Positions 28,931 through 36,827 of a stretch of DNA of 37,195 bases are shown here, one piece after another. Within the stretch, counting starts at the first letter, position 1. Every line of letters starts with the position of its first letter. A model generated the notes under the pieces. That model did not search any database. It was not told the DNA's origin and was given only the letters and a program-made list of their open reading frames with translations. Both the position numbers and the translations under genes were made by a program. The stretch spans positions 1-37,195 of the forward strand of contig JAPPPF010000047.1 in assembly GCA_028817665.1 (NCBI GenBank), written 5' to 3'. The stretch is from Magnetovibrio sp. GTDB lineage: Bacteria; Pseudomonadota; Alphaproteobacteria; Rhodospirillales; Casp-alpha2.

Positions 28931-29974
28931 ATGAAATTGGGTCATCTAGGGATTGGCGGGCTGACGCTTGCCGGAGCGATCGCCGTGGGGGCGGCCATCG
29001 ACGCGACGCCGGCGCACGCGCAGGCGCAGAACTGCCCGGCGGCGGTCGCCACGGTCATGAAGACGTTGCGGATTTCGCCGAAGGCGGTTTTGCCGCGCGA
29101 CATCCGGCTCGCCTGCATCCGCACCGGCGGCAAACCGGCGTTGGCGAGCCGCAACCTGCTCGGCGGCTTCATCGGCAAGATGAAGATCCAGCCGGGCCCG
29201 CTGGCCATCGGCGATTGCGTCGACGCGCTGCTCTACACCTCGGCCACGGCCGGCCTGCCCGCAGCCTACGCCAACCTCAAGGATATCGCGACGGCGTGCC
29301 AGCGCGCCAAGGATCGCCCGGCGCTGGCGTCGCGCAACTTCTCGCACCGCTTCGTCGTCACCAACAAGCTTGAAGCGGCGCCGGCGGCACCGGCCGATCT
29401 GGCGAAGATCTGCACGGGCCGCGTCACCGCCATCTCCAAGGCCTTGAAGCTCAATCCGAAATTCGCCAACGCCAAGGACATCGCGACGGCATGCAAGCTC
29501 GGCAAGGGACGCCCGGTGCTGACCATGCGGAACTACCTCGACCGCTTCGTCGTCGCCGCGAAGATCGCGCCGAGCGTGCGCAAGCCGGCCGCGCCCGCGA
29601 AGCCGCCGGCCTGTCCGGTGGTCCTGACCAACGTGTCGAAGACGTTGGCGCTATCTCCGAAGTTCGCCAACAAGAAGGACATCGGCACCGCCTGCCAGCG
29701 CGCCAAGGGCCGCCCGGCCCTGGCCACGTCGAACGTCCTGAACCGCTTCGTCGCGACCTTCAAGATCACGCCGGACAAGCCGAAGCCGGCGCCCGCCGCC
29801 GTCGCCAAGAGCTGCGTCGGCAAATTGACCGAGGTGACCAAGCTGCTCCGGATCGATCCGAAGTTCGCCAACGCCAAGGACATCGCGAAGTCGTGCCGCC
29901 TGGCCAAGGGCAAGCGGGCGCTGGCGTCCCGCAACTTCACGGGCCGCTTCGTCAAGGCCGCCGGGATCAAATAG
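28931..29974 (+). CDS. Secreted protein of five Cys-paired repeats (347 aa)
   Basis: A signal peptide (MKLGHLGIGG, hydrophobic core, cleavage likely after PAHA at residue 30) sends it to the periplasm or outside. The mature part is five repeats with period 61-67. Each contains a consensus such as PKFANAKDIATAC, then AKGRPALASRN and RFV. Each repeat has exactly two cysteines, always 27 residues apart (35/62, 96/123, 161/188, 228/255, 295/322), which suggests one disulfide per repeat. Repeats 3-5 are separated by Pro/Ala/Lys linkers, and the protein is strongly basic. I do not recognise the family, and no enzymatic motif is visible. The ATG at 28931 has TAGGGA 7 bases upstream, and a clear terminator follows. 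Confidence 0.85.
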   Translation: MKLGHLGIGGLTLAGAIAVGAAIDATPAHAQAQNCPAAVATVMKTLRISPKAVLPRDIRLACIRTGGKPALASRNLLGGFIGKMKIQPGPLAIGDCVDALLYTSATAGLPAAYANLKDIATACQRAKDRPALASRNFSHRFVVTNKLEAAPAAPADLAKICTGRVTAISKALKLNPKFANAKDIATACKLGKGRPVLTMRNYLDRFVVAAKIAPSVRKPAAPAKPPACPVVLTNVSKTLALSPKFANKKDIGTACQRAKGRPALATSNVLNRFVATFKITPDKPKPAPAAVAKSCVGKLTEVTKLLRIDPKFANAKDIAKSCRLAKGKRALASRNFTGRFVKAAGIK

Positions 29975-30000
29975 ACCGGGGCCCCGATATCAAGTGGATG

Positions 30001-30027
30001 AACCCCGCCTTCCGAGGCGGGGTTTTT
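30001..30027 (+). terminator. Rho-independent terminator after five-repeat gene
   Basis: The 8-bp stem CCCCGCCT (30003-30010) pairs with AGGCGGGG (30015-30022), with loop TCCG, extended by AA/TT and followed by a T-run. It begins 26 bases after the stop codon. Confidence 0.9.
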
Positions 30028-30123
30028 CCTTGTCCGGAAGTCAAATGCCGGTGAGCGACGGCCTCGGGCGCTCGTGTCAGCGGCGCGAAACGGGTAGAAT
30101 CGGGCGGCTTCTGTTCGGGGGGA

Positions 30124-32052
30124 ATGATGAGCAAGGTAATTTCGGCCGCCGACGCCGTCGAGCTGATCCAGGACGGCGACGTCATCGCGATCTCGGGGTA
30201 CGGCACCAACGGCGTGCCCGAGAAACTGCTGGCCGGGTTGGAGGAACGGTTCACGGAGACCGGGGCGCCGGGCGACCTGACGCTCATGTTCGCCGGCGGC
30301 ATCGGCGACGGCAAGGAGCGCGGCCTCAACCGGCTCGGCCATGAGGGCCTGTTGAAGCGGGTCATCGGCGGGCATTACGGGCTGATCCCGAAGATCGAGA
30401 AACTGGCCGTCGATAACCGCATCGAGGCCTACAATTTCCCCGAAGGCGTGATCACCAACCTCTACCGCAACATCGCGGCGGGTAAGAGCGGCGTGCTGTC
30501 GCACGTTGGCCTCGAGACCTTCGTCGACCCGCGGCTGGAAGGCGGCAAGGTCAACGCCGCCGCGGAGGAAGACCTGGTCGAGCTGCTGCAGTTGAACGGC
30601 GGCGACGTTCTCTACTTCCGCGCCGATCCCATCAACATCGCCTTCATCCGCGGCACCACCGCCGGTCCGGATGGCAACATTTCCCTGGAGCGCGAGGCTC
30701 TGAGTTTGGAGAACCTGGCCCTGGCCATGGCGGCGCACAATTCCGGCGGCATCGTCATCTGCCAGGTCGAACGGATCGCGCAACTCAACTCCATCGACCC
30801 GCGCCACGTCCGCATCCCCGGTTTCATGGTCGATTGCGTGGTTCTCGCCGAGCCGGAGTTTCACATGCAGAACTACGCCGAGCATTACAACCCCGCGCTC
30901 TCCGGTGAGATCCGGGTGCCCCTGGAAAGCCTGCCGCCCATGGATCTCGACGAGAAGAAGGTCGTGGTCCGGCGCGCCGCCATGGAGCTGACGCCGCGCG
31001 CCATCGTCAATCTCGGTGTCGGCCTGGCGTCCAGCGTCGGCAACATCGCCGCCGAGGAGAAGATCTCCGATCGGATCATGCTGACCGTCGATCCAGGCGT
31101 CTACGGCGGGGTGCCGCTGGACGGCTACGGTTTCGGCGCGTCACTCAACTTCACCGCTTCCATTGATCACGCCTCGCAGTTCGATTTCATCGACGGCGGC
31201 GGCCTCGACATCGCGTGCCTGGGCTTCGCCGAGTGCGACGGCGCCGGCAACGTCAACGCCAGCCGGTTCGCGTCCAGGGTCTCGGGGTGCGGCGGCTTCA
31301 TCAACATCTCCCAGAACTCGAAGAAGGTGGTGTTCGTCGGCACCTTCACCTCGGGCGGCCTGGCGGCGCGCATCGAGGACGGCGAGCTCCGCATCGAGAC
31401 CGAGGGCAAGTACCGGAAGTTCGTCGACGCCGTCGGTCAGGTCACTTTCGCCGGCGCCTGCGCGGGGCGCGAGAGGCGGACGGTTCTCTACGTCACCGAG
31501 CGCTGCGTGTTCCAACTCCGCGAGGACGGGCTCGAACTCACCGAGGTCGCGCCCGGCGTCGACCTGCGGACCCAGATCCTTGATCTGCTGCCGTTCAAGC
31601 CGATCGTCTTCGATCCGAAGCCGATGGCGGCGGCGCTGTTCCAACCCGCCGTCATGGGGCTGCGCGAGCGGATGTCGGACATTGGCATCGAGGACCGCAT
31701 CGATTACACGCCGCAGACCAACACGCTTTTCCTGGATTTCGCCGGCATGCGGGTCCAGACCGCCGATGACCTGGTCCGCATCAAGGACGCCGTCGAGGCG
31801 GTCCTGGAGCCGATCGGCAAGCGCGTCAACGCGATCGTCAATTACGATTCCTTCTGGGTTAACCCCGACATCGCCGACGCCTATCTCGACCTCGTCCGCC
31901 ACGTCGAGGAGTCCTACTACTTCAAGGTCTCTCGCTACACCACCAGCGGCTTCATGCGGATCAAGCTGTCGCGCGGCCTCGAGGACCGCCAGGTGACCTC
32001 GGACGTGGCCCACAGCTACGTCGACGCGGCCAGGTCGCTCAGCGACGATTAG
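30124..32052 (+). CDS. Acyl-CoA:acetate/3-ketoacid CoA-transferase, YdiF/propionate CoA-transferase type (642 aa)
   Basis: This enzyme moves CoA between acyl groups, activating short-chain acids in the cytosol. Both CoA-transferase domains are on one chain: the N-terminal one with GDVIAISGYGTNGVPE and GGHYGLIPKI, the C-terminal one from about residue 280 with ARRAAMELTPRAIVNLGVG-like sequence (here VVRRAAMELTPRAIVNLGVG). The loop that normally carries the catalytic Glu reads TVDPGVYGGVP, with Asp323 where a Glu is expected, so activity may be altered or the alignment shifted. Length fits the family. Two ATGs in tandem (30124 and 30127) follow GGGGGGA. Codon use is like its neighbours. The upstream gene is closed off by a terminator, so this is its own unit. 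Confidence 0.92.
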   Translation: MMSKVISAADAVELIQDGDVIAISGYGTNGVPEKLLAGLEERFTETGAPGDLTLMFAGGIGDGKERGLNRLGHEGLLKRVIGGHYGLIPKIEKLAVDNRIEAYNFPEGVITNLYRNIAAGKSGVLSHVGLETFVDPRLEGGKVNAAAEEDLVELLQLNGGDVLYFRADPINIAFIRGTTAGPDGNISLEREALSLENLALAMAAHNSGGIVICQVERIAQLNSIDPRHVRIPGFMVDCVVLAEPEFHMQNYAEHYNPALSGEIRVPLESLPPMDLDEKKVVVRRAAMELTPRAIVNLGVGLASSVGNIAAEEKISDRIMLTVDPGVYGGVPLDGYGFGASLNFTASIDHASQFDFIDGGGLDIACLGFAECDGAGNVNASRFASRVSGCGGFINISQNSKKVVFVGTFTSGGLAARIEDGELRIETEGKYRKFVDAVGQVTFAGACAGRERRTVLYVTERCVFQLREDGLELTEVAPGVDLRTQILDLLPFKPIVFDPKPMAAALFQPAVMGLRERMSDIGIEDRIDYTPQTNTLFLDFAGMRVQTADDLVRIKDAVEAVLEPIGKRVNAIVNYDSFWVNPDIADAYLDLVRHVEESYYFKVSRYTTSGFMRIKLSRGLEDRQVTSDVAHSYVDAARSLSDD

Positions 32053-32172
32053 GCCCGGCCGGCGCCGGCGATCAGCCGCCGCGATCCGAGACATCACGAT
32101 TTCGAATTTCCCCGCGCCGGCGAATGCTGCTAAGGGTGGCGCCGTCGGTCCATTTCAGCCGGGAGCATCACC

Positions 32173-33069
32173 ATGTTCGAGGGTTTCGAAACCCACCGCG
32201 TCACCACGTCGGAAACGGAGATTCACCTCCGTGCCGGCGGTGACGGGCCGCCGGTGCTGTTGATCCACGGCTACCCGCAAACCCACGTCTGCTGGCACGC
32301 CGTGGCGACCCGGTTGGCCGAGCGGTTCCGCGTCGTCGCGCCGGATCTCCGCGGCTACGGCGACAGCGCGGCGCCGGCCAGCGATCCCGGCCACGAGGCC
32401 TATTCGAAACGGACCATGGCGAACGACCTGGTCGAGGCCATGGCGGCGCTCGGCCACGCGCGTTTCGCCGTCGTCGGTCACGACCGGGGCGCGCGGGTCG
32501 CCTACCGCATGACCCTCGACCACGCAGAGCGTGTCGAGCGCTTGGCCAGCCTCGACGTGGTGCCGACCCTCGACATGTGGGAGAGCATCGACAAGGCGCG
32601 CGCCATCGGCGGTTTTCATTGGGCCTTCCTGGCCCAGGCGGCGCCGTTCCCCGAGATCCTCATCGGCCATGCGCCGGAGCTATTCCAGGATACCCTGATG
32701 GCCAACTGGGCGGCACCCGGCTTCCGCTTCGACGCCGCCGCCACGGAAGCCTATCACGCGGCGTTCCGGAACCCCGACATGATCCGCGCCACCTGCGAGG
32801 ACTACCGGGCCGGCGCCACTGTCGACGCTGAGCACGACGCCGAGGACCGGGCCGCCGGCCGGCGCATCGGCTGCCCGGTGCTGTTCCTGTGGGGCGGCGT
32901 GCGCGGCTTCGGCGGACCGCAAGGCGGCGCCGACCCGCTCGGGGTGTGGCGCGCCTGGGCCGACGACGTCGAGGGGGGCGCGCTCGATTGCGGCCATTTC
33001 CTGCCCGAGGAGGCGCCCGAGCAGGTGGTCGAACGGTTGCAGGCGTTCCTCGGCGGGGTGCCGGCCTAG
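32173..33069 (+). CDS. Alpha/beta hydrolase, haloacetate dehalogenase-like (298 aa)
   Basis: This is an alpha/beta hydrolase close to fluoroacetate/haloacetate dehalogenases, which displace a halide from a haloacetate through an Asp nucleophile. Every hallmark residue can be matched: nucleophile Asp104 with Arg105 and Arg108 (GHDRGAR), Asp128 in SLDVVP, His149-Trp150 (GGFHW), Tyr211 (EDYRAG) and His275 (CGHFLPEEAPE). The oxyanion segment is HGYPQTHVCWH. The ATG at 32173 has GGGAG about 8 bases upstream. An epoxide-hydrolase role is less likely given the His-Trp-Tyr set. The DMT transporter starts on the base after its stop codon, so they are one operon. Confidence 0.88.
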   Translation: MFEGFETHRVTTSETEIHLRAGGDGPPVLLIHGYPQTHVCWHAVATRLAERFRVVAPDLRGYGDSAAPASDPGHEAYSKRTMANDLVEAMAALGHARFAVVGHDRGARVAYRMTLDHAERVERLASLDVVPTLDMWESIDKARAIGGFHWAFLAQAAPFPEILIGHAPELFQDTLMANWAAPGFRFDAAATEAYHAAFRNPDMIRATCEDYRAGATVDAEHDAEDRAAGRRIGCPVLFLWGGVRGFGGPQGGADPLGVWRAWADDVEGGALDCGHFLPEEAPEQVVERLQAFLGGVPA

Positions 33070-33954
33070 GTGTCCGCCCAGCCGCCTCAGAATCTGGGGA
33101 AGGGGATCGCCTTCTTCGTCGCCGCCTGGGCCATCGTCCCGGGCATGGATGCCTGCGCCAAGCTCCTCGGTGACATGGGCTATCCGGTGTTGATGACGGT
33201 CTGGGGCCGGTTCGCCTTCAGCGTGCTGCTGCTGCTGCCGCTGCTGGCGACGCGCCGCCACCGCCGCGCCTTTAGCTGGCCGCGCGAGCCGATGACCCAA
33301 TTCCTGCGCGGGCTCTTCCTGGTCGCCGCCACGTTCGGTTTCTACATGGGGCTCCGGACCCTGCCGCTCGCCGACGCGCTGGCGATTTACCTGGTCTATC
33401 CGTTCCTGGTCACCGCCCTGTCGCCGCTGGTCCTGGGCGAGATGCCGGGGCTCAGGCGCTGGGCCGCCATCTGCGTCGGCTTCACCGGGTCCGTGCTGAT
33501 CATCCGGCCGGGCTTCGGCACGGTGCCGCCGGGCACACTCTACGTGCTCGGCGCCGCCGCCGCGTTCGCCGGCTACAACTTGCTGACCCGGCGTATCGCC
33601 GGCCGCGCCGACCCGTGGCAGACCCTGGTTTTCCAGGCCGCCGTCGGCACCGCGATAACGACCCTGACGCTGCCCATCGCCTGGCAGACGCCGGACCTCC
33701 TGGGATTGGCGTTGTTTTGCGGCATGGGCCTGACCGCGACGGCGGGCCACTATCTCTTGATCCGCGCCTACGACAACGCCCCGGCGCCGGTGCTGGCGCC
33801 CTTCGGCTACGTCGAGATCATTTCGGCGACGGCGCTCGGTTTCTTCATCTTCGGCGATTTCCCCGACGCCCTGACCTGGGCCGGCGTTGCGGTGATCTCG
33901 GCCAGCGGGGTCTACATCGGCTTCCGCGAACGGCGGCCGCGGGCCGAGGGCTAG
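33070..33954 (+). CDS. EamA/DMT family transporter (294 aa)
   Basis: This is a ten-helix permease with two EamA repeats: the first with MTVWGRFAFSVLLLLPLL and LPLADALAIYLVYPFLVTALS, the second from GTLYVLGAAAAFAGYNLLTR to the end. LADALAIYLVYPF is typical of the RhaT/EamA group. The substrate is unknown. It starts with a GTG immediately after the TAG of the dehalogenase-like gene, with the binding site inside that gene, so translation is coupled. Its stop shares CTAG (33951-33954) with the convergent thioesterase gene. Confidence 0.9.
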   Translation: MSAQPPQNLGKGIAFFVAAWAIVPGMDACAKLLGDMGYPVLMTVWGRFAFSVLLLLPLLATRRHRRAFSWPREPMTQFLRGLFLVAATFGFYMGLRTLPLADALAIYLVYPFLVTALSPLVLGEMPGLRRWAAICVGFTGSVLIIRPGFGTVPPGTLYVLGAAAAFAGYNLLTRRIAGRADPWQTLVFQAAVGTAITTLTLPIAWQTPDLLGLALFCGMGLTATAGHYLLIRAYDNAPAPVLAPFGYVEIISATALGFFIFGDFPDALTWAGVAVISASGVYIGFRERRPRAEG

Positions 33955-34400
33955 CCGGCGCGGGACTTCTGCAGGGGATCCGATTCCAGCGAGGCACGGA
34001 CGTCGGGCGGGACCTCGATGGTCTCGCGGGTGCCCGTATGGAAGAACACGTTGACGCTTTCCGCCGTGGCCACGCACTCCCCGTCCTTGAACAGCCCGTA
34101 GCCGGTGGTCATCGACTTGCGGCCGAGTTTCAGGATCCGCGTGCCGATCTCCATGACGCCGGGGTAGTGCGCTTCCTTCAGGTAGTTGACGGCGACCCGC
34201 GCCAGGATGAAGTCGATGCCCGGGTATTTCTCCGGGTCCAGGAAACCGCCGAGGAACCGGACCCGGCCGGCTTCCACGTAGGCGACGTAGCTGCAGTTGT
34301 TGATGTGACCGAGCTCGTCCTGGTCGGAATAGCGGACTGTGACGTCGGTGAAGAAGGCGAAGTTGGCACGGTCGGTGAGGTCGATGGCGTCGTCGGTCAT
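33951..34400 (-). CDS. 4-hydroxybenzoyl-CoA-type (hotdog) thioesterase (149 aa)
   Basis: This enzyme should hydrolyse an acyl-CoA to free acid and CoA. The signature RYSDQDELGHINNCSYVAYVEAGR is found at about residues 23-46, with the acidic Asp28, then GHINN and the Glu of the long helix. The remaining strands (VAVNYLKEAHYPGVMEIGT, TGYGLFKDGECVATAESVNVFF) complete a single hotdog domain. The length is normal. The start at 34400 has AAGGGA inside the end of the enoyl-CoA hydratase gene, 7 bases upstream. The pair is likely an operon acting on the same acyl-CoA, which cannot be named. Confidence 0.93.
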   Translation of the reverse strand: MTDDAIDLTDRANFAFFTDVTVRYSDQDELGHINNCSYVAYVEAGRVRFLGGFLDPEKYPGIDFILARVAVNYLKEAHYPGVMEIGTRILKLGRKSMTTGYGLFKDGECVATAESVNVFFHTGTRETIEVPPDVRASLESDPLQKSRAG

Positions 34401-34407
34401 GGGTTGT

Positions 34408-35202
34408 TCAGCATCCCTTGAAGTTGGGCGGGCGTTTCTCGGCGAAGGCCTTCTGGCCCTCGATGTAATCCTCGCTCTCGTCGCAGGCGGCGACGAGCCG
34501 CTGGCAGAGCTCGCGGTCCTGCTCGGCGGCGGCCTTGACCGCCTCGTGGACGGTCAGTTTCGCGGCCTTCACCGACAACGGCGCGTTGGCGGCGATCTCG
34601 ACGGCGTAGGCGTCGACGGTGGCGTCCAGTTCGCCGGCCGCGACGACCCGGTTAACGAGCCCCCAGCGGAGCGCGTCGGCGGCCGGGAAGCGCCGCCCTG
34701 TGAACAGGATCTCCTTCGCCACCTTGGCCGGCACGTTGCCGGTCAGCAGCATCACGTCGTCAAGCTTGTAGCCGAGCCCGAGCTTCGCCGGGGTGACGCC
34801 GAAGGTCGCGTCCTCGGCGGCGATCTGCAGGTCGCAGAGCTGCGCCAGTTCCAGTCCCCCGCCGATGCAGAACCCGGCGACGCGCGCGATGGTCGGCGTG
34901 GCGATGTCCCTGAGCGCCTTGTAGGCGCGCTGGGTGATCTCGTGGTAGCGGGCGACGCCGGCGGCGTCGGCGCGCAGGGTCTTGAACTCGGAGATGTCGT
35001 TGCCGGCGCAAAAACACGCGTCGCCGGCGCCGCGCACCACGATCACCCGCACCGCGGGGTCGTCGGCCCAGGCCTCGAAGACGTCGCCCATGCGCGCCCA
35101 CATGGCCAGCGACATGCAGTTGCGCTTGGCCGCATTGTTGATGGTGAAGCGGCCGACGCCGTCCGCGACCTCGGCCAGAATCTTTTCGTCGCCGGTACTC
35201 AT
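34408..35202 (-). CDS. Enoyl-CoA hydratase/isomerase family protein (264 aa)
   Basis: This is a crotonase-fold protein. The oxyanion-hole segments are CFCAGNDISEF (about 64-73) and GFCIGGGLELA (110-120). Glu118 matches the first catalytic Glu of hydratases, but the second is replaced: the sequence reads FGVTPAKLGLG, with Ala139 where a Glu is usual. It may therefore be an isomerase, hydrolase or other crotonase-family enzyme rather than a standard hydratase. The ATG at 35202 has GGGAGG upstream; an extension to 35262 is unlikely. It is followed by the thioesterase after 7 bases. Confidence 0.9.
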   Translation of the reverse strand: MSTGDEKILAEVADGVGRFTINNAAKRNCMSLAMWARMGDVFEAWADDPAVRVIVVRGAGDACFCAGNDISEFKTLRADAAGVARYHEITQRAYKALRDIATPTIARVAGFCIGGGLELAQLCDLQIAAEDATFGVTPAKLGLGYKLDDVMLLTGNVPAKVAKEILFTGRRFPAADALRWGLVNRVVAAGELDATVDAYAVEIAANAPLSVKAAKLTVHEAVKAAAEQDRELCQRLVAACDESEDYIEGQKAFAEKRPPNFKGC

Positions 35203-35285
35203 GACATCCTCCCCGCCGTCCGCCCGTTCGCCGAAATGTAGCGCCACCGGGCCGGGATGCAAAGTCGCGGGAGGGGAGGAGGAGG

Positions 35286-35329
35286 CGGCGGGGCCGGGAC
35301 AACCGCCCCGGATGTGTCCGGCCCCGCCG
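35286..35329 (-). terminator. GC-rich hairpin between aminotransferase and hydratase genes
   Basis: Arms at 35286-35301 and 35315-35329 pair over 15 bp with one bulged G and a 13-base loop. It lies about 26 bases beyond the aminotransferase stop on the minus strand. There is no T-run, so it may be a terminator or a stabilising stem. Confidence 0.5.
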
Positions 35330-35355
35330 TGGCCGAGCGGTGGGCCGCCAGAGGC

Positions 35356-36582
35356 TTATTCGGCGGCCGCCGCCAGGGATTCGGATGCCAGGATCTGGCG
35401 GGCCGCCAGGGTCCCATCGCCCAGGTCGGCCAACCCCTGAAGATGCAGTGCCATTTCGACGCCCTGCAGGGTCGCCAGGGTCATCAATTCGCTGCAGTGG
35501 CCCATGTGGCCGATGCGGAAGGCGCGGCCCTGGAACCGGGCCAGCCCGCCGCCCAGCGTCAGGCCGAATTCCTCGCGCGCCACGTCGCGGAACGCCTCGA
35601 CGTCGTGACCGTCGGGATACAGGACCGCGGTCACTGAATCGCTGAGTTCGGCGTGGTTCGCGCAGATCGTCTCGAAACCCCAGGCGTCGACGGCGGCGCG
35701 CGTCGCCAAGCCGAGGCGGCGATGCCGGGCGAAGATGTTCTGCAGGCCCTCGGCGAACATCATGTCGAGGGACTCGCGGAGTCCGTAGAAAAGGTTGATG
35801 GCCGGGGTGAACGGGAAGAAGCCGTCGGCGTTGTTCTCGCGCATCCATTCCCAATCCCAGTAGAAGCGGGGCAGGGTCGCGGTTTTCGACGCCTCGCGGG
35901 CCTTTTCGCTGACCGCGCAGAAACCGAGGCCCGGCGGCAGCATCAGGCCCTTCTGCGAGCCGCTGACGGCGACGTCGACGCGCCAGTCGTCGTGACGGTA
36001 GTCCATGCAGCCGAGCGAGGACACGGTGTCAACGATCAAGAGCGCCGGATGCAGCGCCCCGTCGATGGCCTCGCGGATCTCCGGGATTCGCGCGGTGACG
36101 CCGGTCGAGGTCTCGTTGTGGACGACGAATACCGCCTTGATGCCGTGGCCGCTGTCCTCGATGAGCGCGCGTTCGATCTCGTCGGGGCAGGGCGCGCGCC
36201 GCCAGTCGTTCTCGATGACCTGGACGTCGAGGCCGAATTGGCGGGCCATCTTGATCCACAGCTTCGAGAACTGGCCGCTGTCGAACATCAAGATGCCGTC
36301 TCCGGGCGAAAGCGTGTTGACGAGCGCCGCTTCGCCGGCGCCGCTGCCCGACGAAGGCAGGATGAAGACCTCTTGGTCGGTGCGGAAGACCTTCTTCAAA
36401 TCGGCGAGCAGGCCGAGGGTGAGTTCGGCGAAGGCCGCGCCGCGGTGATCCGTGGCCGGCCGGTGCATGGCGCGGAGCACGCGCTCGGGAATGTTGGTCG
36501 GTCCCGGCAATTGCAGGAAATGGAACCCCGTGTCGGCGGTGCCGGGCGCGGGCGGCGCGGACGGTCGCGTCGATATGGTCAT
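35356..36582 (-). CDS. Class V aminotransferase, serine-glyoxylate aminotransferase-like (408 aa)
   Basis: This PLP enzyme probably transfers the amino group from serine or alanine to glyoxylate. The N-terminal FLQLPGPTNIPERVLRAM motif is typical of the serine-glyoxylate/alanine-glyoxylate group. The PLP lysine is Lys211 in SGSQKGLMLPPG, Asp185 in LLIVDTVSSLG contacts the ring nitrogen, and RIGHMGHCSE sits near the C-terminus. The ATG at 36582 has GGGGGGAG 5 bases upstream. It is divergent from the partial amidase gene, with 245 bases between the starts. In methylotrophs the enzyme serves the serine cycle, but no other serine-cycle gene is visible here. Confidence 0.93.
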   Translation of the reverse strand: MTISTRPSAPPAPGTADTGFHFLQLPGPTNIPERVLRAMHRPATDHRGAAFAELTLGLLADLKKVFRTDQEVFILPSSGSGAGEAALVNTLSPGDGILMFDSGQFSKLWIKMARQFGLDVQVIENDWRRAPCPDEIERALIEDSGHGIKAVFVVHNETSTGVTARIPEIREAIDGALHPALLIVDTVSSLGCMDYRHDDWRVDVAVSGSQKGLMLPPGLGFCAVSEKAREASKTATLPRFYWDWEWMRENNADGFFPFTPAINLFYGLRESLDMMFAEGLQNIFARHRRLGLATRAAVDAWGFETICANHAELSDSVTAVLYPDGHDVEAFRDVAREEFGLTLGGGLARFQGRAFRIGHMGHCSELMTLATLQGVEMALHLQGLADLGDGTLAARQILASESLAAAAE

Positions 36583-36827
36583 GGACTCCCCCCGGAGATC
36601 TAATGAACCAAGAGCCCCAGGAGCCTACAGCGGCACCGCCGTCGCCGCCCACACCCATAAGGTGGTGGCATGCGAAACAAGTGGGTCGGCAAAAAACCAT
36701 CCGGAAGGGTTGGTGCAATCGTGGCGCTACGGATTGCTCCGAGCGGGCGCCGCGCCGTATATTGAGGTCCGCCCACCGGACCGGCGAACGGACACAGGCC
36801 GGCCGGGGCGACAGGGAGGAGAGGGTC

